Positions 17,546 to 26,889 of a stretch of 64,000 nt of DNA are shown here, one piece after another; positions within the stretch are counted from its first letter, which is position 1; every line of letters begins with the position of its first letter. The stretch spans positions 3,596,001 through 3,660,000 of the forward strand of contig OZ271855.1 in assembly GCA_965601955.1 (NCBI GenBank). Direction: 5' to 3'. The stretch is from RHLJ01 sp965601955 (GTDB lineage Bacteria > Bacteroidota > Rhodothermia > Balneolales > Balneolaceae). The position numbers and the translations under genes were made by a program. The notes beneath the pieces were generated by a model. It had not been told where the DNA came from. It ran no database searches and was given only the letters and a program-made list of their open reading frames with translations.

Positions 17546-20185
17546 ATGAAACGCACCCAGTATTTAATCATTACCTTTTTTTGCATCATAGTTTTTTGGG
17601 GATGTAATACCATACAGGAACAAAGCTGGACAAAGCTGGTTCCCGAGAAAACAAGTTTCCTTATTATTCCAAAGCAAGGGGTAACATTAGGGTCTATTTC
17701 TAATGAAGATTATGCCGCTTTGCTTGATGATCTAACCCCATCTGCACTTCAACAGGTTCTCAGGGTCGATTCGCTCCTCACAAATTCTTTCACTTTAAAA
17801 GGCCTGGCACTATATCCTTCAGGTTCAACCAGCTCTCAGTTTATTTGGATAGGTGAATCTAATGTGAACCTGGAGGAAGTAGCACCAAGATTCTATCAGC
17901 CATTTGAGCAAAATAACTACCAGTTTTCAGAAATATTGGTCCATAAACTTTCTATTCAAGATTACAGATTATTTACTGCACAAGTGAATAATTGGGTAGT
18001 TGTTTCCCCTTCAAGCCATGCTGTGGAAAGCTCAATTAGAGCTTATCTGAATATAAGTAAGAGCATGTCCCTACCCTCAAATCCTGAGCCTGGGCAACTT
18101 ATTGTAAATGCTGAAGAATTAGACCACTGGGTTCAACAATTTGTTGGGGTTACTCAACGGCCTTCTATAATGAAAAGCTTTACCGGGCTTTCTCCCTTTT
18201 CACTCACTTATACCCCTGGTGAAGAAGTGGTACCCGCCTTTAATTTTTCGGGAACCATGGCGCTAAAAGATACCACGCGATCTGTTTTAGTTGATGCGAT
18301 TTCTTCGACTAATAAACCCTTTATATTGGACCGTTATATTGCCAGCAACGCTTCTGCATTTGCCATTTTCAGATTACAGCCGAGACTGATACCAACTACT
18401 ACTGGTAGTTTTCAATCAAGAATGGATTCTCTTCTAATTTCCGATGCCGACCTTTTTAGAGATCTTGCACTGGCGGTCGATGAAGAATTTGCGGTCGTTA
18501 CTTTCCCGGAATCCGGCCTGCTTTCTTCCGGTGAATTTCTATTTCTAAGAAAACTGAGCAATATGAACACCTTTAGGGGTAAACTTGATGAGCTCTCAGA
18601 ACAAGGTTTTATCTCGAAATCGGGAGATAATTCTTTCTATATCCAAAGCGAGGCCCTGTCTAAATTGATCGGCTCAGAACTCATCCCATTCACTGATTTC
18701 TATCTTTCTTTTTCAAGAGATGTGGCAGTAATCTCTAAAAGAAGAGGCTTATCAGAAAGTGTGGAATCTGATCGAACCAGAAGAAGGGTAATCTATTATG
18801 ATGAGACTTATTCTTCAGCAAAGAACAAATACCCTTCTGGTGTAAGTGGGTTTGTATGGTCTTATTCCAATGATTTCCTGAAGTTTATCTCGCCGTACTT
18901 AATGCCAAGAAATATTCTCCCTGGTTTAATAGGGCAATATGATATTACAGCCATGGCTTTTTCCCGGATTGAAAACTCTAACCAGGTATCATTTGAGTTT
19001 CAGTCCCTATTGGAAGATGGCTCCATCCAGCCTTATGATGAACTTTGGGTATTACCTCTAAATGATGAGGAACTATCGGGTAAACCTGTACTTGCTAATA
19101 TTGTTGGAAGCAGTACCGAGGAAATCATTTTTTCAACCGTTCAGGGTTCTGTACAGGCTCTTGCCTTCGATGGCACCGTAGTTATGAGCGCAACAACTAA
19201 TGGAGAAATTCCTGTAGGCAGCCCTCTTCTGTATGACTGGTATGGAAATGGACAACCCATCATCATGTTAGCTGCAGGTACCAAGGTGTTTGCCTGGAAC
19301 GAAGCCGGGAATCTTCTGCCTCAATTCCCTATTGAAGTTGGAGAAAGAGTCAGCGCCCCAATCGTAGTTACTGATGTGCTCCGCAATGGAATCCCTGAAA
19401 TTATCGTAGCTACCGAAAACCGAAGAATTCATGTATTAGATGGACGAGGGCAAAATGTACGTGGCTGGCCTCAATTCACGAATACCATGGTTACTACTCA
19501 ACCATTATTTACACAACTCGATGGGACCTGGTCGGTGTGGGCTTATTCACAAAACATTTTGCATAGCTGGTTACGAAGCGGAGGGGTGAGACCGGGATAT
19601 CCAACTTTCACTAATGCTAGTTTTACAAATTCTCCATTTCCTTTCGAAGATCAGATTCTTGGCTCGGCTACCGATGGGTACCTGTATTCAATCGGGAAAA
19701 AACCGAGCTTTAAAGATTCTCTTTCTATCAGCATTCAAATGGATTCCATCTCCATCAAATCCCTGTATGCTACTAACAGTCCTCTCATCAATTTTGATGT
19801 TAAACCAAATGTACTTCTCCGCGATAGCACACGCTTTTACCGCTCGGATTTGTATATAACTCAAAGTGCCAATGGCTCGGCCTTTTTATTCAATCCTGAT
19901 GGAGAACTAGAGGTAACACATAGCCTTGGTCAGCCAGCCTCCAATACTATGATCCCTCAGATTGTTGACCTCAATTCCGATGGAAGACAGGAATTAGTAA
20001 TGCTCGCAGAGTTTGGAAGGCTCTTTGCCTGGGAGATATTAACTGGAGAGCGCATTTTTAATATCCCTACCTCAGGGATGCGGCACCCTATCATAGCGGA
20101 TATTAATGGGGATGGCCTAAAAGAATTAATAGCCCAAACCAGAGAAGGTCTCCGGTGTTGGACTATCAATAAGATTGAAGATTGA
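17546..20185 (+). CDS. large lipoprotein with C-terminal beta-propeller repeats
   Basis: An 879-aa protein with a lipoprotein-type signal peptide ending IVFWGC, so Cys20 is the likely lipidated residue. The N-terminal 500 residues resemble DUF3352-type proteins (long alternating strands, a family of unknown role), but I cannot confirm this. From about 505 on, repeated strands such as PVLANIVGSSTEEIIFSTV, DLNSDGRQELVMLAEFG and DINGDGLKELIAQTREG match FG-GAP/VCBS-type calcium-binding beta-propeller blades. It diverges from the BatA-like gene, 108 bases apart; an AAAGCGCTCTTT near-palindrome lies about 20 bases before the start. Function unknown. Confidence 0.8.
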   Translation: MKRTQYLIITFFCIIVFWGCNTIQEQSWTKLVPEKTSFLIIPKQGVTLGSISNEDYAALLDDLTPSALQQVLRVDSLLTNSFTLKGLALYPSGSTSSQFIWIGESNVNLEEVAPRFYQPFEQNNYQFSEILVHKLSIQDYRLFTAQVNNWVVVSPSSHAVESSIRAYLNISKSMSLPSNPEPGQLIVNAEELDHWVQQFVGVTQRPSIMKSFTGLSPFSLTYTPGEEVVPAFNFSGTMALKDTTRSVLVDAISSTNKPFILDRYIASNASAFAIFRLQPRLIPTTTGSFQSRMDSLLISDADLFRDLALAVDEEFAVVTFPESGLLSSGEFLFLRKLSNMNTFRGKLDELSEQGFISKSGDNSFYIQSEALSKLIGSELIPFTDFYLSFSRDVAVISKRRGLSESVESDRTRRRVIYYDETYSSAKNKYPSGVSGFVWSYSNDFLKFISPYLMPRNILPGLIGQYDITAMAFSRIENSNQVSFEFQSLLEDGSIQPYDELWVLPLNDEELSGKPVLANIVGSSTEEIIFSTVQGSVQALAFDGTVVMSATTNGEIPVGSPLLYDWYGNGQPIIMLAAGTKVFAWNEAGNLLPQFPIEVGERVSAPIVVTDVLRNGIPEIIVATENRRIHVLDGRGQNVRGWPQFTNTMVTTQPLFTQLDGTWSVWAYSQNILHSWLRSGGVRPGYPTFTNASFTNSPFPFEDQILGSATDGYLYSIGKKPSFKDSLSISIQMDSISIKSLYATNSPLINFDVKPNVLLRDSTRFYRSDLYITQSANGSAFLFNPDGELEVTHSLGQPASNTMIPQIVDLNSDGRQELVMLAEFGRLFAWEILTGERIFNIPTSGMRHPIIADINGDGLKELIAQTREGLRCWTINKIED

Positions 20186-20188
20186 TAG

Positions 20189-20230
20189 GTGATAAGCTGT
20201 AGCCGTCAGCTGAAAGCTAACAGCTATCAC
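20189..20230. terminator. bidirectional hairpin between convergent genes
   Basis: An imperfect stem pairs GTGATAAGCTGTAGC with GCTAACAGCTATCAC, with a loop containing CGTCAGCTGAAA. It lies between the stops of the lipoprotein gene (plus) and the BNR gene (minus) and probably ends both transcripts, although no strong T-run follows. Confidence 0.55.
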
Positions 20231-20235
20231 TCTGG

Positions 20236-23200
20236 TTAATCATCCAGGTCTATAATTCTTCCTGGAGTCCATGGAGCATTTAGCCTGGTGAGTTCTGCAT
20301 CAATAGCAGGAATTGTGTACTCCAGCATTTCTTTAAGAGAATCAATTACGGGACCTAATCGGGTTTCCGCAATTTGCTTAACCATTTTGGAAGTCTCTGT
20401 TGGATCAGAAAGAGAATTAAGCCCTGAGCCGATCGCGATATTAATTCTATTGTTTAGCGAAGGAGCCTGATCGATTTCAAGCTGTCGCTTGATTCCATCA
20501 CCAAACAATACCAATCGAATTTCATCCAATGATTCTTCGAGCTCTGTAATCATTGTTGTTAATGAGGAACTTTCAACAATTCTTGCAGCTGCTTGATAGT
20601 ACTCGAGGCGCTCATTGATTTCGTTATATGCATTCCGGGCACTATTTGAAGATTTAGACATCCTGGTTAGCTCTTTATGGAAAGCGAGCACATCGTCAGG
20701 GTTCTGTGCCGGAAGTGTTCTGTTATTGAGAGACTTTACTTCAAACGGAACTGGTTCGGTAAGTACGGTAACTTCACCATCAATGCTTTTTGACATTTGG
20801 ACGGTATAGTTTCCAGGCAGAACCATAATACCGGAACCCAGGTTATTTTTTGGGTTGCTGGTGTTAGTACGAACCTGGTCAACATCTGGGTAAGTTAAAT
20901 CCCAATACACGCGGTTGATTCCTTTTGAAGCATTGCTTCTTACCTCATCTATTACTTCACCTTGTGAATCTCTGATTGTAAAAATCAGGAATGGGCCTTC
21001 TTCTTCATCTTCAGCCTGAAGCTGCTCATAAGTAGGGTAGTATACCGCTTCACCTTCCTTACGCAATTCCTTCTCTTCTTCTTTTCTGGTATCCTCAAGC
21101 GTCATGTACTTATCTTTTAAATAATAAGTGAATGCTGCTCCAAACTCGGGATTCTCTCCCAGGTAGAAATCTTCTCCCTGGAATCCTTTTGGCCCAAGCC
21201 AGCTAACCGTACTACTTGCAGCTATTGGGCTATATGGGCGATACTGGAATGGATCTCGAACAGAAAACAAATGCGCTTCTTTTTCTCTCACTTCTTTGGA
21301 GAATTCACGCAATGCAGAAAAGTCATCCATGATATAGAAGCCACGTCCGAAAGTAGCTAATACCAAGTCATTTTCTCTTTGCTGAATATTAATATCGCGC
21401 ACAGCAATAGTAGGTAATCCTTTATTGATTTTTTTCCAGTACTCACCACCATCAATAGAAGCGAATAGGCTAAACTCGGTCCCAACAAAAAGAAGGTTTG
21501 GCTCAATATAATCTTCTTCAATAGAGTAAATAGAGCCTCTTTCCGGCAGGTTGTTTGTGATTGAAGTCCAGGACCGGCCAAGATTGGTACTCTTCAAAAT
21601 GTATGGCTTGAAATCACCTCGCTTATGATTATTAAATGCAGCATAAATAGTGTTTTCATCATGAGCTGAAGCAACGATTTCATTCACGTAAGTCATTTCA
21701 GGTACATCTGGGAATTCTTCGATTCTATTCCAATTGACTCCACCATCAGTACTAATATGAATCAGGCCGTCATCAGTACCTGCAAAAAGCAGGTCTTCGT
21801 TTAACGGAGACTCAGCTAAGGCAACAATATTTCCATATTGGGTTGTTGAAGCATTTTTAGCTACGGCATCCATAGCCCATACTTTACCCATCACTTCAAG
21901 TCGGTTACGATCGATTTGGCGAGTCAAATCACCACTGATCTCTTCCCAACTTTGCCCCATATCATTACTTCGATGAACCCGATCAGAAGCGTAAAACAAT
22001 CTTTTATTATCGTGAACACTTACAAAGAATGGAGAGTCCCAATTCCAGTTGTAAGAATAATCTCCTGAAGGAGGTTGAGGGATGATATTTTGACCTTCAC
22101 CACTTTGCTTATCAAACCGGAATAAGCCACCATACTGATACTGGCTGTATACAATATTTGGATTAGTTGGATCAACATGAGGTTCAAATCCATCACCTAA
22201 AAGTGTAATTACCCAATTATTGAAAGTAAGCCCGGTTGGCTCTGTACTTCTTGAAGGGCCTCCAAACGTAAAGTTATCCTGGGTTCCTCCATATACATTA
22301 TAGAATGGATAGTCATTATCTACAGCTACTTTGTAGAATTGAGTAACTGGTAAATTGGTATAAAACCTCCAGGTTTTACCACGGTCATAGGATTCATATA
22401 CCCCTCCGTCATTTCCATTTAGCAAGTAGTTCGGATTATCCGGGTCAATCCAAAGCGCGTGGTTATCGATATGCTTGTTTCGTTCTCCAACATTCTCGAA
22501 GGTTTTACCTCCATCTTCTGATACGCCAGCGAAGGTATTCATCACATAAACCAGATCAACATCCACTGGGTCGGCTATTACTTCCTGGTAGTAGTTACCG
22601 CTCGACACGTAGCTGCTTCGCCGCTCCCAGGATTCCCCACGATCTGTTGAGCGATAAAAGCCTCCTTTTCTAGCCTGAGCTTCAACTACTGCATAGATGA
22701 TATCAGGATTGGCATCGGAAATATCCATTCCGATTCTTCCGATATCTCCACTCGGCATTCCCTTCATAATTTTCCGGAAAGAAGCCCCACCATCTGTGGA
22801 TTTGTAGACTGCTGACTCTGGGCCTCCACTTATGTAAGTAAATACATGCCTGCGCCGCTGATGAGCCGTAGCGTATATTACATCAGGGTTTCTTGGATCG
22901 AGATGTATTTCATTGATTCCTGTGTGCTCACTTATCTCGAGAATGTTTTCCCAGGTTTCTCCTCCATCTGTAGTTTTGAATAAACCACGGTCTCCTCCTT
23001 CGCTCCATAATGGACCTACCGCGGCTACATATACCACATCCGAATCACGCGGGTCAATTTCGATCATTCCGATATGCTCAGAATTTTTTAGCCCCATATG
23101 CTTCCAGCTTTTTCCTCCATCAACCGACTTATAGATTCCATCTCCATAAGCCACACTTCGCTGATTGTTATTTTCACCGGTGCCAACCCATACTACATTA

Positions 23201-23523
23201 TGGTTGTTTGGATCCATGGCAACAAATCCTATGGAATATGATCCCTGACTATCGAAAACAGGTTTAAAAGAAATTCCTCTATTGGTAGTTTTCCAAACCC
23301 CACCAGAAGAAGTGGCTACATAAAATTCGCTGGTATTTTTCGGGTTTACTGCGAAATCAGAGACCCTGCCCGAGGTAAAAGCAGGCCCTATGCTCCTGAA
23401 TTTCAGGCTGTTCCATGCCGTTTCATAACGTGGATCGTCAGGCTCATCCTGAGCCTGAAGGTTGAACGGCATTAATGCTACACATAGAAGTACCGTTAAT
23501 ATTGAGGTGATGTGCTTCTCCAT
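20236..23523 (-). CDS. secreted BNR/sortilin-type beta-propeller protein
   Basis: A 1095-aa protein with a signal peptide (1-24, ending NLQAQ). Many repeats of the type GGVWKTTNRG, GIYKSVDGGKSWKH, GLFKTTDGGETWENI and GFYRSTDRGESWERR carry the S/T-x-D-x-G-x-x-W BNR motif, forming a sortilin/VPS10-like ten-bladed propeller over about residues 40-720. The last 350 residues hold an Ig-like region and helices. Proteins of this kind are abundant in Balneolota-type genomes and are often called glycosyl hydrolases, but no catalytic site of a sialidase is visible, so an enzyme activity is not supported. It has no T9SS sorting tail, and its membrane side is unclear. Confidence 0.85.
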   Translation of the reverse strand: MEKHITSILTVLLCVALMPFNLQAQDEPDDPRYETAWNSLKFRSIGPAFTSGRVSDFAVNPKNTSEFYVATSSGGVWKTTNRGISFKPVFDSQGSYSIGFVAMDPNNHNVVWVGTGENNNQRSVAYGDGIYKSVDGGKSWKHMGLKNSEHIGMIEIDPRDSDVVYVAAVGPLWSEGGDRGLFKTTDGGETWENILEISEHTGINEIHLDPRNPDVIYATAHQRRRHVFTYISGGPESAVYKSTDGGASFRKIMKGMPSGDIGRIGMDISDANPDIIYAVVEAQARKGGFYRSTDRGESWERRSSYVSSGNYYQEVIADPVDVDLVYVMNTFAGVSEDGGKTFENVGERNKHIDNHALWIDPDNPNYLLNGNDGGVYESYDRGKTWRFYTNLPVTQFYKVAVDNDYPFYNVYGGTQDNFTFGGPSRSTEPTGLTFNNWVITLLGDGFEPHVDPTNPNIVYSQYQYGGLFRFDKQSGEGQNIIPQPPSGDYSYNWNWDSPFFVSVHDNKRLFYASDRVHRSNDMGQSWEEISGDLTRQIDRNRLEVMGKVWAMDAVAKNASTTQYGNIVALAESPLNEDLLFAGTDDGLIHISTDGGVNWNRIEEFPDVPEMTYVNEIVASAHDENTIYAAFNNHKRGDFKPYILKSTNLGRSWTSITNNLPERGSIYSIEEDYIEPNLLFVGTEFSLFASIDGGEYWKKINKGLPTIAVRDINIQQRENDLVLATFGRGFYIMDDFSALREFSKEVREKEAHLFSVRDPFQYRPYSPIAASSTVSWLGPKGFQGEDFYLGENPEFGAAFTYYLKDKYMTLEDTRKEEEKELRKEGEAVYYPTYEQLQAEDEEEGPFLIFTIRDSQGEVIDEVRSNASKGINRVYWDLTYPDVDQVRTNTSNPKNNLGSGIMVLPGNYTVQMSKSIDGEVTVLTEPVPFEVKSLNNRTLPAQNPDDVLAFHKELTRMSKSSNSARNAYNEINERLEYYQAAARIVESSSLTTMITELEESLDEIRLVLFGDGIKRQLEIDQAPSLNNRINIAIGSGLNSLSDPTETSKMVKQIAETRLGPVIDSLKEMLEYTIPAIDAELTRLNAPWTPGRIIDLDD

Positions 23524-23629
23524 AATCTAAGTTTTTGGTGTTCAATTGGTTTTGAAATAGTAAGCGCAACACTATACCAAAAACTGAGCGTAGATTTTGG
23601 AAAAAAATGTTTCAGTAATTCCCCTTTTT

Positions 23630-23745
23630 GTCATCCTGAGCATACTTGCCTGTCCGCCGTATATACTTTGGAAGGTGGGCGAAGGATCAAACGGGGATAA
23701 GACCCACTTAGATTCTTCTCCCGACATTTTTCGGGATCAGAATGA
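23630..23745. repeat. intergenic repeat with GTCATCCTGAGC end and CCCGA hairpin
   Basis: It starts GTCATCCTGAGCATA (23630-23644), reaches GCGAAGGATC at 23679-23688, and includes a TCCCGA/TCGGGA hairpin (23719-23736) followed by CAGAATGAC. This is the type of dispersed repeat found between genes in many Bacteroidota chromosomes. A shorter, oppositely oriented copy of the left part is at 26836-26863. Confidence 0.6.
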
Positions 23746-23769
23746 CTATAAAGGGATAATTCCTGCTGA

Positions 23770-24279
23770 TTAATTATTCAGATATTCTTCAGGAATGGGA
23801 AACTCATCATTCTCAGATGACCAAAATACCGAGACAATCCACCAGCGCTCGCCGTCATCAAAAAGCTGGATGCTGTTAATTCCACGTGCAATGATATCTC
23901 CATCAACGGTTCTTTTTGATTGATAGGTACTGAACACGTGGGTTACATAACGGTAAGTTTCTACCCTGCGCCCAATTTCATCCTCATGGAATCCATTATC
24001 TAAAAATGACTGGTTTACCCGTTCAATGTATTCTTCTATGCCCCATTGTACATATCCAACCTCCCCTTCCTGGTTTTGAAAGGTAGGGGTTAGTCTCCCT
24101 TCTTCAATAAAGAGGTTCCTAAACCGATCCCAATCTCTTTCTACTCCAGCATCTCCTGAAATCACCTCATATAATGCTTTAATAATTGAGTCTACTGACT
24201 CTACATCAGATTCATATTGAGCAAAGCTGTAACTGCTAAATACAACTATCAGTAAGATTGAGCTTATTAATTTTTTCAT
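23770..24279 (-). CDS. exported NTF2-like (SnoaL-type) protein
   Basis: A 169-aa protein with a clear signal peptide (about 1-21, SSYSFAQ). The remainder looks like an NTF2/SnoaL cone fold: an N-terminal helix (VDSIIKALYEVI), the pattern W-D-R-F-R-N-L-F with GRLTP, a helix (GIEEYIERVNQSFLDNGF), then strands ending DDGERWWIVSVFW. Members include both enzymes and small-ligand binders; no catalytic residue can be assigned. It is the last gene of a three-gene unit with the GH16 gene (8 bases upstream) and the aldo/keto reductase, so a role near sugar metabolism is possible but unproven. Confidence 0.75.
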   Translation of the reverse strand: MKKLISSILLIVVFSSYSFAQYESDVESVDSIIKALYEVISGDAGVERDWDRFRNLFIEEGRLTPTFQNQEGEVGYVQWGIEEYIERVNQSFLDNGFHEDEIGRRVETYRYVTHVFSTYQSKRTVDGDIIARGINSIQLFDDGERWWIVSVFWSSENDEFPIPEEYLNN

Positions 24280-24287
24280 AGATCAGG

Positions 24288-25514
24288 CTATTTTATCAAG
24301 GTCATTTTCTTTGTAAAGACTTCACCACCAGCATTAAGCCGATAATAATATATCCCACTCGCCAACCCCGAAGCATTGAAGTTGACCGAGTGCTTACCTG
24401 CGCTGTACGTATTGTTAACCAGTTCACTAACCAGCCTTCCATTCATATCATAGATACTCAGCTCTACCAATGAGCTTTGTGTAAGCTCAAAGGAAATAGA
24501 AGTGGTAGGATTAAATGGATTAGGGTAATTCTGCAGCAGCTTGGTCTGTTCTGGAATCTCCGTTAGTTCTTCGTTTGAAACCTGCGTGCTATCGATGGTT
24601 ACGGTACCCTGTCCGTTCCATTCACTCACTTTGATATAGTCGATATACATTTTTCCGGGAAGAGGGACTGATACATCTCCGGGGCTAGGCGAATCTGTGA
24701 AAGTCCCGCCTACTGCCAAATTTACGATCAAATGAAATGGCTTACGAAAAGTTGAGGCCAATTCACCGGTTGAAATTCCAACAGAAGCTGTGTATAGGTC
24801 GTACTCTACACCTTCGTCTACCACCGCGAAGCTCATATTATTTTGATCCCAGTATAGCCGGTAGGTGACAAACCGGTTAGCCAGGGATGAATCCGCCTGG
24901 TAGGGCTGATTGAAACCTGTATCACCAGCTATGGCAGCAGCACACGTAGGATTATTGTCGCTACAAGCAGCGTTCGCATACCAAATTAAATTAGCCCCTA
25001 CAAAATCATTAACTGTTGAATTCGGATGCCCCTGAAATTCCCGGTATTGCTGTTGATGCCCCATCTCCATCATGTCAATCTCACCACTTTGAGGCCAACC
25101 TACCTCAGAATGATTTGCTCCTAACAACCAAAATGCAGGCCATAGCCCTGTTTCCAAATTCGGAACCATCATTCTAACTTCAATAAGGCCATACTGTATT
25201 TCGATATTTCCTTCTGTATTCAGCCTTCCAGAAGTAAATTGCATCCCTCCAAAGTTCTCTTTTATCGCCTCAATTACGAGGCCGTAGTTTGTTGGGTCAC
25301 CAGGAATGGTATCGGTATACACATTATCTTCAGAGTAATATTGATGTTCAAAATTCCCCCAGAAACATAATTCCGGACAACCGTTTCCTGTTATAATATT
25401 CCATTGATCTGTATTTAGAGAATCAAACTCCTCCATCCAGATTACATCTCCAACCTGTGCATGTGCAATAGAGACACATCCAATACTAAAGATTAGAGCT
25501 AATATTTTTTTCAT
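24288..25514 (-). CDS. secreted GH16 beta-glucanase (laminarinase-like) with T9SS sorting domain
   Basis: A 408-aa exported enzyme. After the signal peptide (1-20) the GH16 domain spans about 22-285, with the catalytic motif GEIDMMEMG: Glu145 nucleophile, Asp147, Glu150 acid/base. The E-x-D-x-x-E spacing is that of laminarinases and other ancestral GH16 enzymes acting on beta-1,3-glucan. The LWPAFWLL segment before it is also conserved. The C-terminus (about 322-408) is a T9SS sorting domain with QNYPNPFNPTT. It is the middle gene of a three-gene unit. With the GH81 gene at 53 kb it supports use of laminarin. The exact specificity is not decidable by eye. Confidence 0.93.
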   Translation of the reverse strand: MKKILALIFSIGCVSIAHAQVGDVIWMEEFDSLNTDQWNIITGNGCPELCFWGNFEHQYYSEDNVYTDTIPGDPTNYGLVIEAIKENFGGMQFTSGRLNTEGNIEIQYGLIEVRMMVPNLETGLWPAFWLLGANHSEVGWPQSGEIDMMEMGHQQQYREFQGHPNSTVNDFVGANLIWYANAACSDNNPTCAAAIAGDTGFNQPYQADSSLANRFVTYRLYWDQNNMSFAVVDEGVEYDLYTASVGISTGELASTFRKPFHLIVNLAVGGTFTDSPSPGDVSVPLPGKMYIDYIKVSEWNGQGTVTIDSTQVSNEELTEIPEQTKLLQNYPNPFNPTTSISFELTQSSLVELSIYDMNGRLVSELVNNTYSAGKHSVNFNASGLASGIYYYRLNAGGEVFTKKMTLIK

Positions 25515-25529
25515 ACTTTTTTGATGATT

Positions 25530-26513
25530 TTAAGCAGCCAGAATTACTTCTATTTCATTCAGTTCATCGGCGCTAAGTTCCAGATTATCAAGTGCTGCAA
25601 GATTATCTTCCAACTGCCTTATACTGCTGATTCCAATTAGGGCAGTAGTTACTTCTTTTTTTCGAAGAACCCAAACCAACGCCAGTTGTGCAAGGCTTTG
25701 TCCTCTTCGTTCAGCAATAGCATTAAGTTGTTTAATCTGGTCTAGCCTTTTTTGGGTCAAATCTTCGGGTTGTAGAAAACCATCCGGGTCAGCTAATCTT
25801 GAACCTTCCGGAACACCATTGATATACTTATTCGTCAATAAGCCCTGGGCAAGTGGAGAAAATGGGATACTCCCGATGCCTTCTTCGGCAAGTACATCAA
25901 AAAGCTTTCCCTCTGGATCCCGGACAAACATATTGTACTTGGGTTGATGGATAACAACAGGAACACCCCAGGATTTCAACATTTGAATAGCTTCCTGAGC
26001 TAATTCTCCGGGATAATTTGATATCCCAACATATAAGGCCCTACCGGATTGTACAATGTATTCTAGGGCTCGCATGCTCTCTTCAAGAGGAGTACTACGA
26101 TGTGGTACGTGATGATAGAAAATGTCTACATAATCAAGCCCCATTCGCTTCAGGCTTTGATCGCAACTGGCTATCAAATATTTGCGAGAACCTCCTGAGC
26201 CATAGGGTCCTGGCCACATATCAAAGCCGGCTTTACTGGAGATAATTAGTTCATCTCTTCTTCCCGCAAAAACGGTTTTTAGCGCTCTTCCAAATTGCTC
26301 TTCCGCACTGCCTGGAGGAGGGCCATAGTTATTTGCAAGGTCAAAGTGGGTAATGCCTCGTTCAAAAGCCAGGCTAAGCATCTCATCTATTTTATCCTCG
26401 GATTGGGTTCCTCCGAAGTTATGCCATAAACCTAAGGATAGGATTGGCAGGAATAGTCCACTGTTTCCACACTTGCGATAGGGAATTTGATCATACTGAG
26501 GGGTTTTAATCAT
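25530..26513 (-). CDS. aldo/keto reductase (YghZ-like)
   Basis: A 327-aa cytoplasmic NADPH-dependent reductase with a TIM-barrel fold. The catalytic tetrad is visible: Asp58 and Tyr63 in FDLANNYG, Lys94 in SSKAG, and His134 in IFYHH. The pattern YVDIFYHHVPHRSTPLEESM and the N-terminal RKCGNSGLFLP are typical of the YghZ/KCNAB branch, which includes L-glyceraldehyde 3-phosphate reductase. It leads the unit with GH16 (15 bases) and the NTF2-like gene. Its substrate is unknown; reduction of a sugar aldehyde would suit the neighbourhood. A 376-base gap separates it from the mannan operon. Confidence 0.93.
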   Translation of the reverse strand: MIKTPQYDQIPYRKCGNSGLFLPILSLGLWHNFGGTQSEDKIDEMLSLAFERGITHFDLANNYGPPPGSAEEQFGRALKTVFAGRRDELIISSKAGFDMWPGPYGSGGSRKYLIASCDQSLKRMGLDYVDIFYHHVPHRSTPLEESMRALEYIVQSGRALYVGISNYPGELAQEAIQMLKSWGVPVVIHQPKYNMFVRDPEGKLFDVLAEEGIGSIPFSPLAQGLLTNKYINGVPEGSRLADPDGFLQPEDLTQKRLDQIKQLNAIAERRGQSLAQLALVWVLRKKEVTTALIGISSIRQLEDNLAALDNLELSADELNEIEVILAA

Positions 26514-26889
26514 CTATATACTCCAAAATTGTTGGAGCTTAAAGTAACCTGAATTCGATATAAAATCTTATGTGGGTTTTTAAATGATTTTAAAGTTGAT
26601 AATGCCTTTAATTAACTAAAAAGGTTGTCACTCTGAGCTCCTCAGGATAACCTATGGGCTCGATTAATCAGCGAACCTGTCTGCCGACAGGCAGGGAGTA
26701 TCAAACCCTAAACCAATTGGGATATTAAAATTCATTTGATACCCTTCACTAGTCACCCATTCCTTCTCCCTCTTAGCAGGAGCTCAGGGCGACAATTACG
26801 ACTATCTCAATCTAACGGGTAGGTTTACCCGATCAGATCCTTCGCAGGTATGCTCAGGATGACTTCTATAAATATTTTCGATTGAGTAC
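26514..26889. other. intergenic region with dispersed repeats
   Basis: No gene is visible. It contains TTGTCACTCTGAGC, a CCTGTC/GACAGG hairpin with loop TGCC (near 26681), and an inverted copy (26836-26863) of the GTCATCCTGAGC element found at 23630. The promoter of the aldo/keto reductase unit must be in the left part, but its boxes are not clear. The mannan operon ends at 26890 without an obvious GC-rich terminator with a T-run. Confidence 0.45.
26836..26863. repeat. inverted copy of the GTCATCCTGAGC repeat
   Basis: GATCCTTCGCAGG followed by TATGCTCAGGATGAC; its reverse complement begins GTCATCCTGAGCATAC and ends CGAAGGATC, matching both ends of the element at 23630-23688 with the middle missing. 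The two copies face each other across the three-gene unit. Confidence 0.6.

Noticed and set aside
20236..23523. BNR protein as a sialidase or glycoside hydrolase
   Set aside because: Only the BNR/propeller repeats are visible; the arginine triad and FRIP motif of sialidases are not seen.
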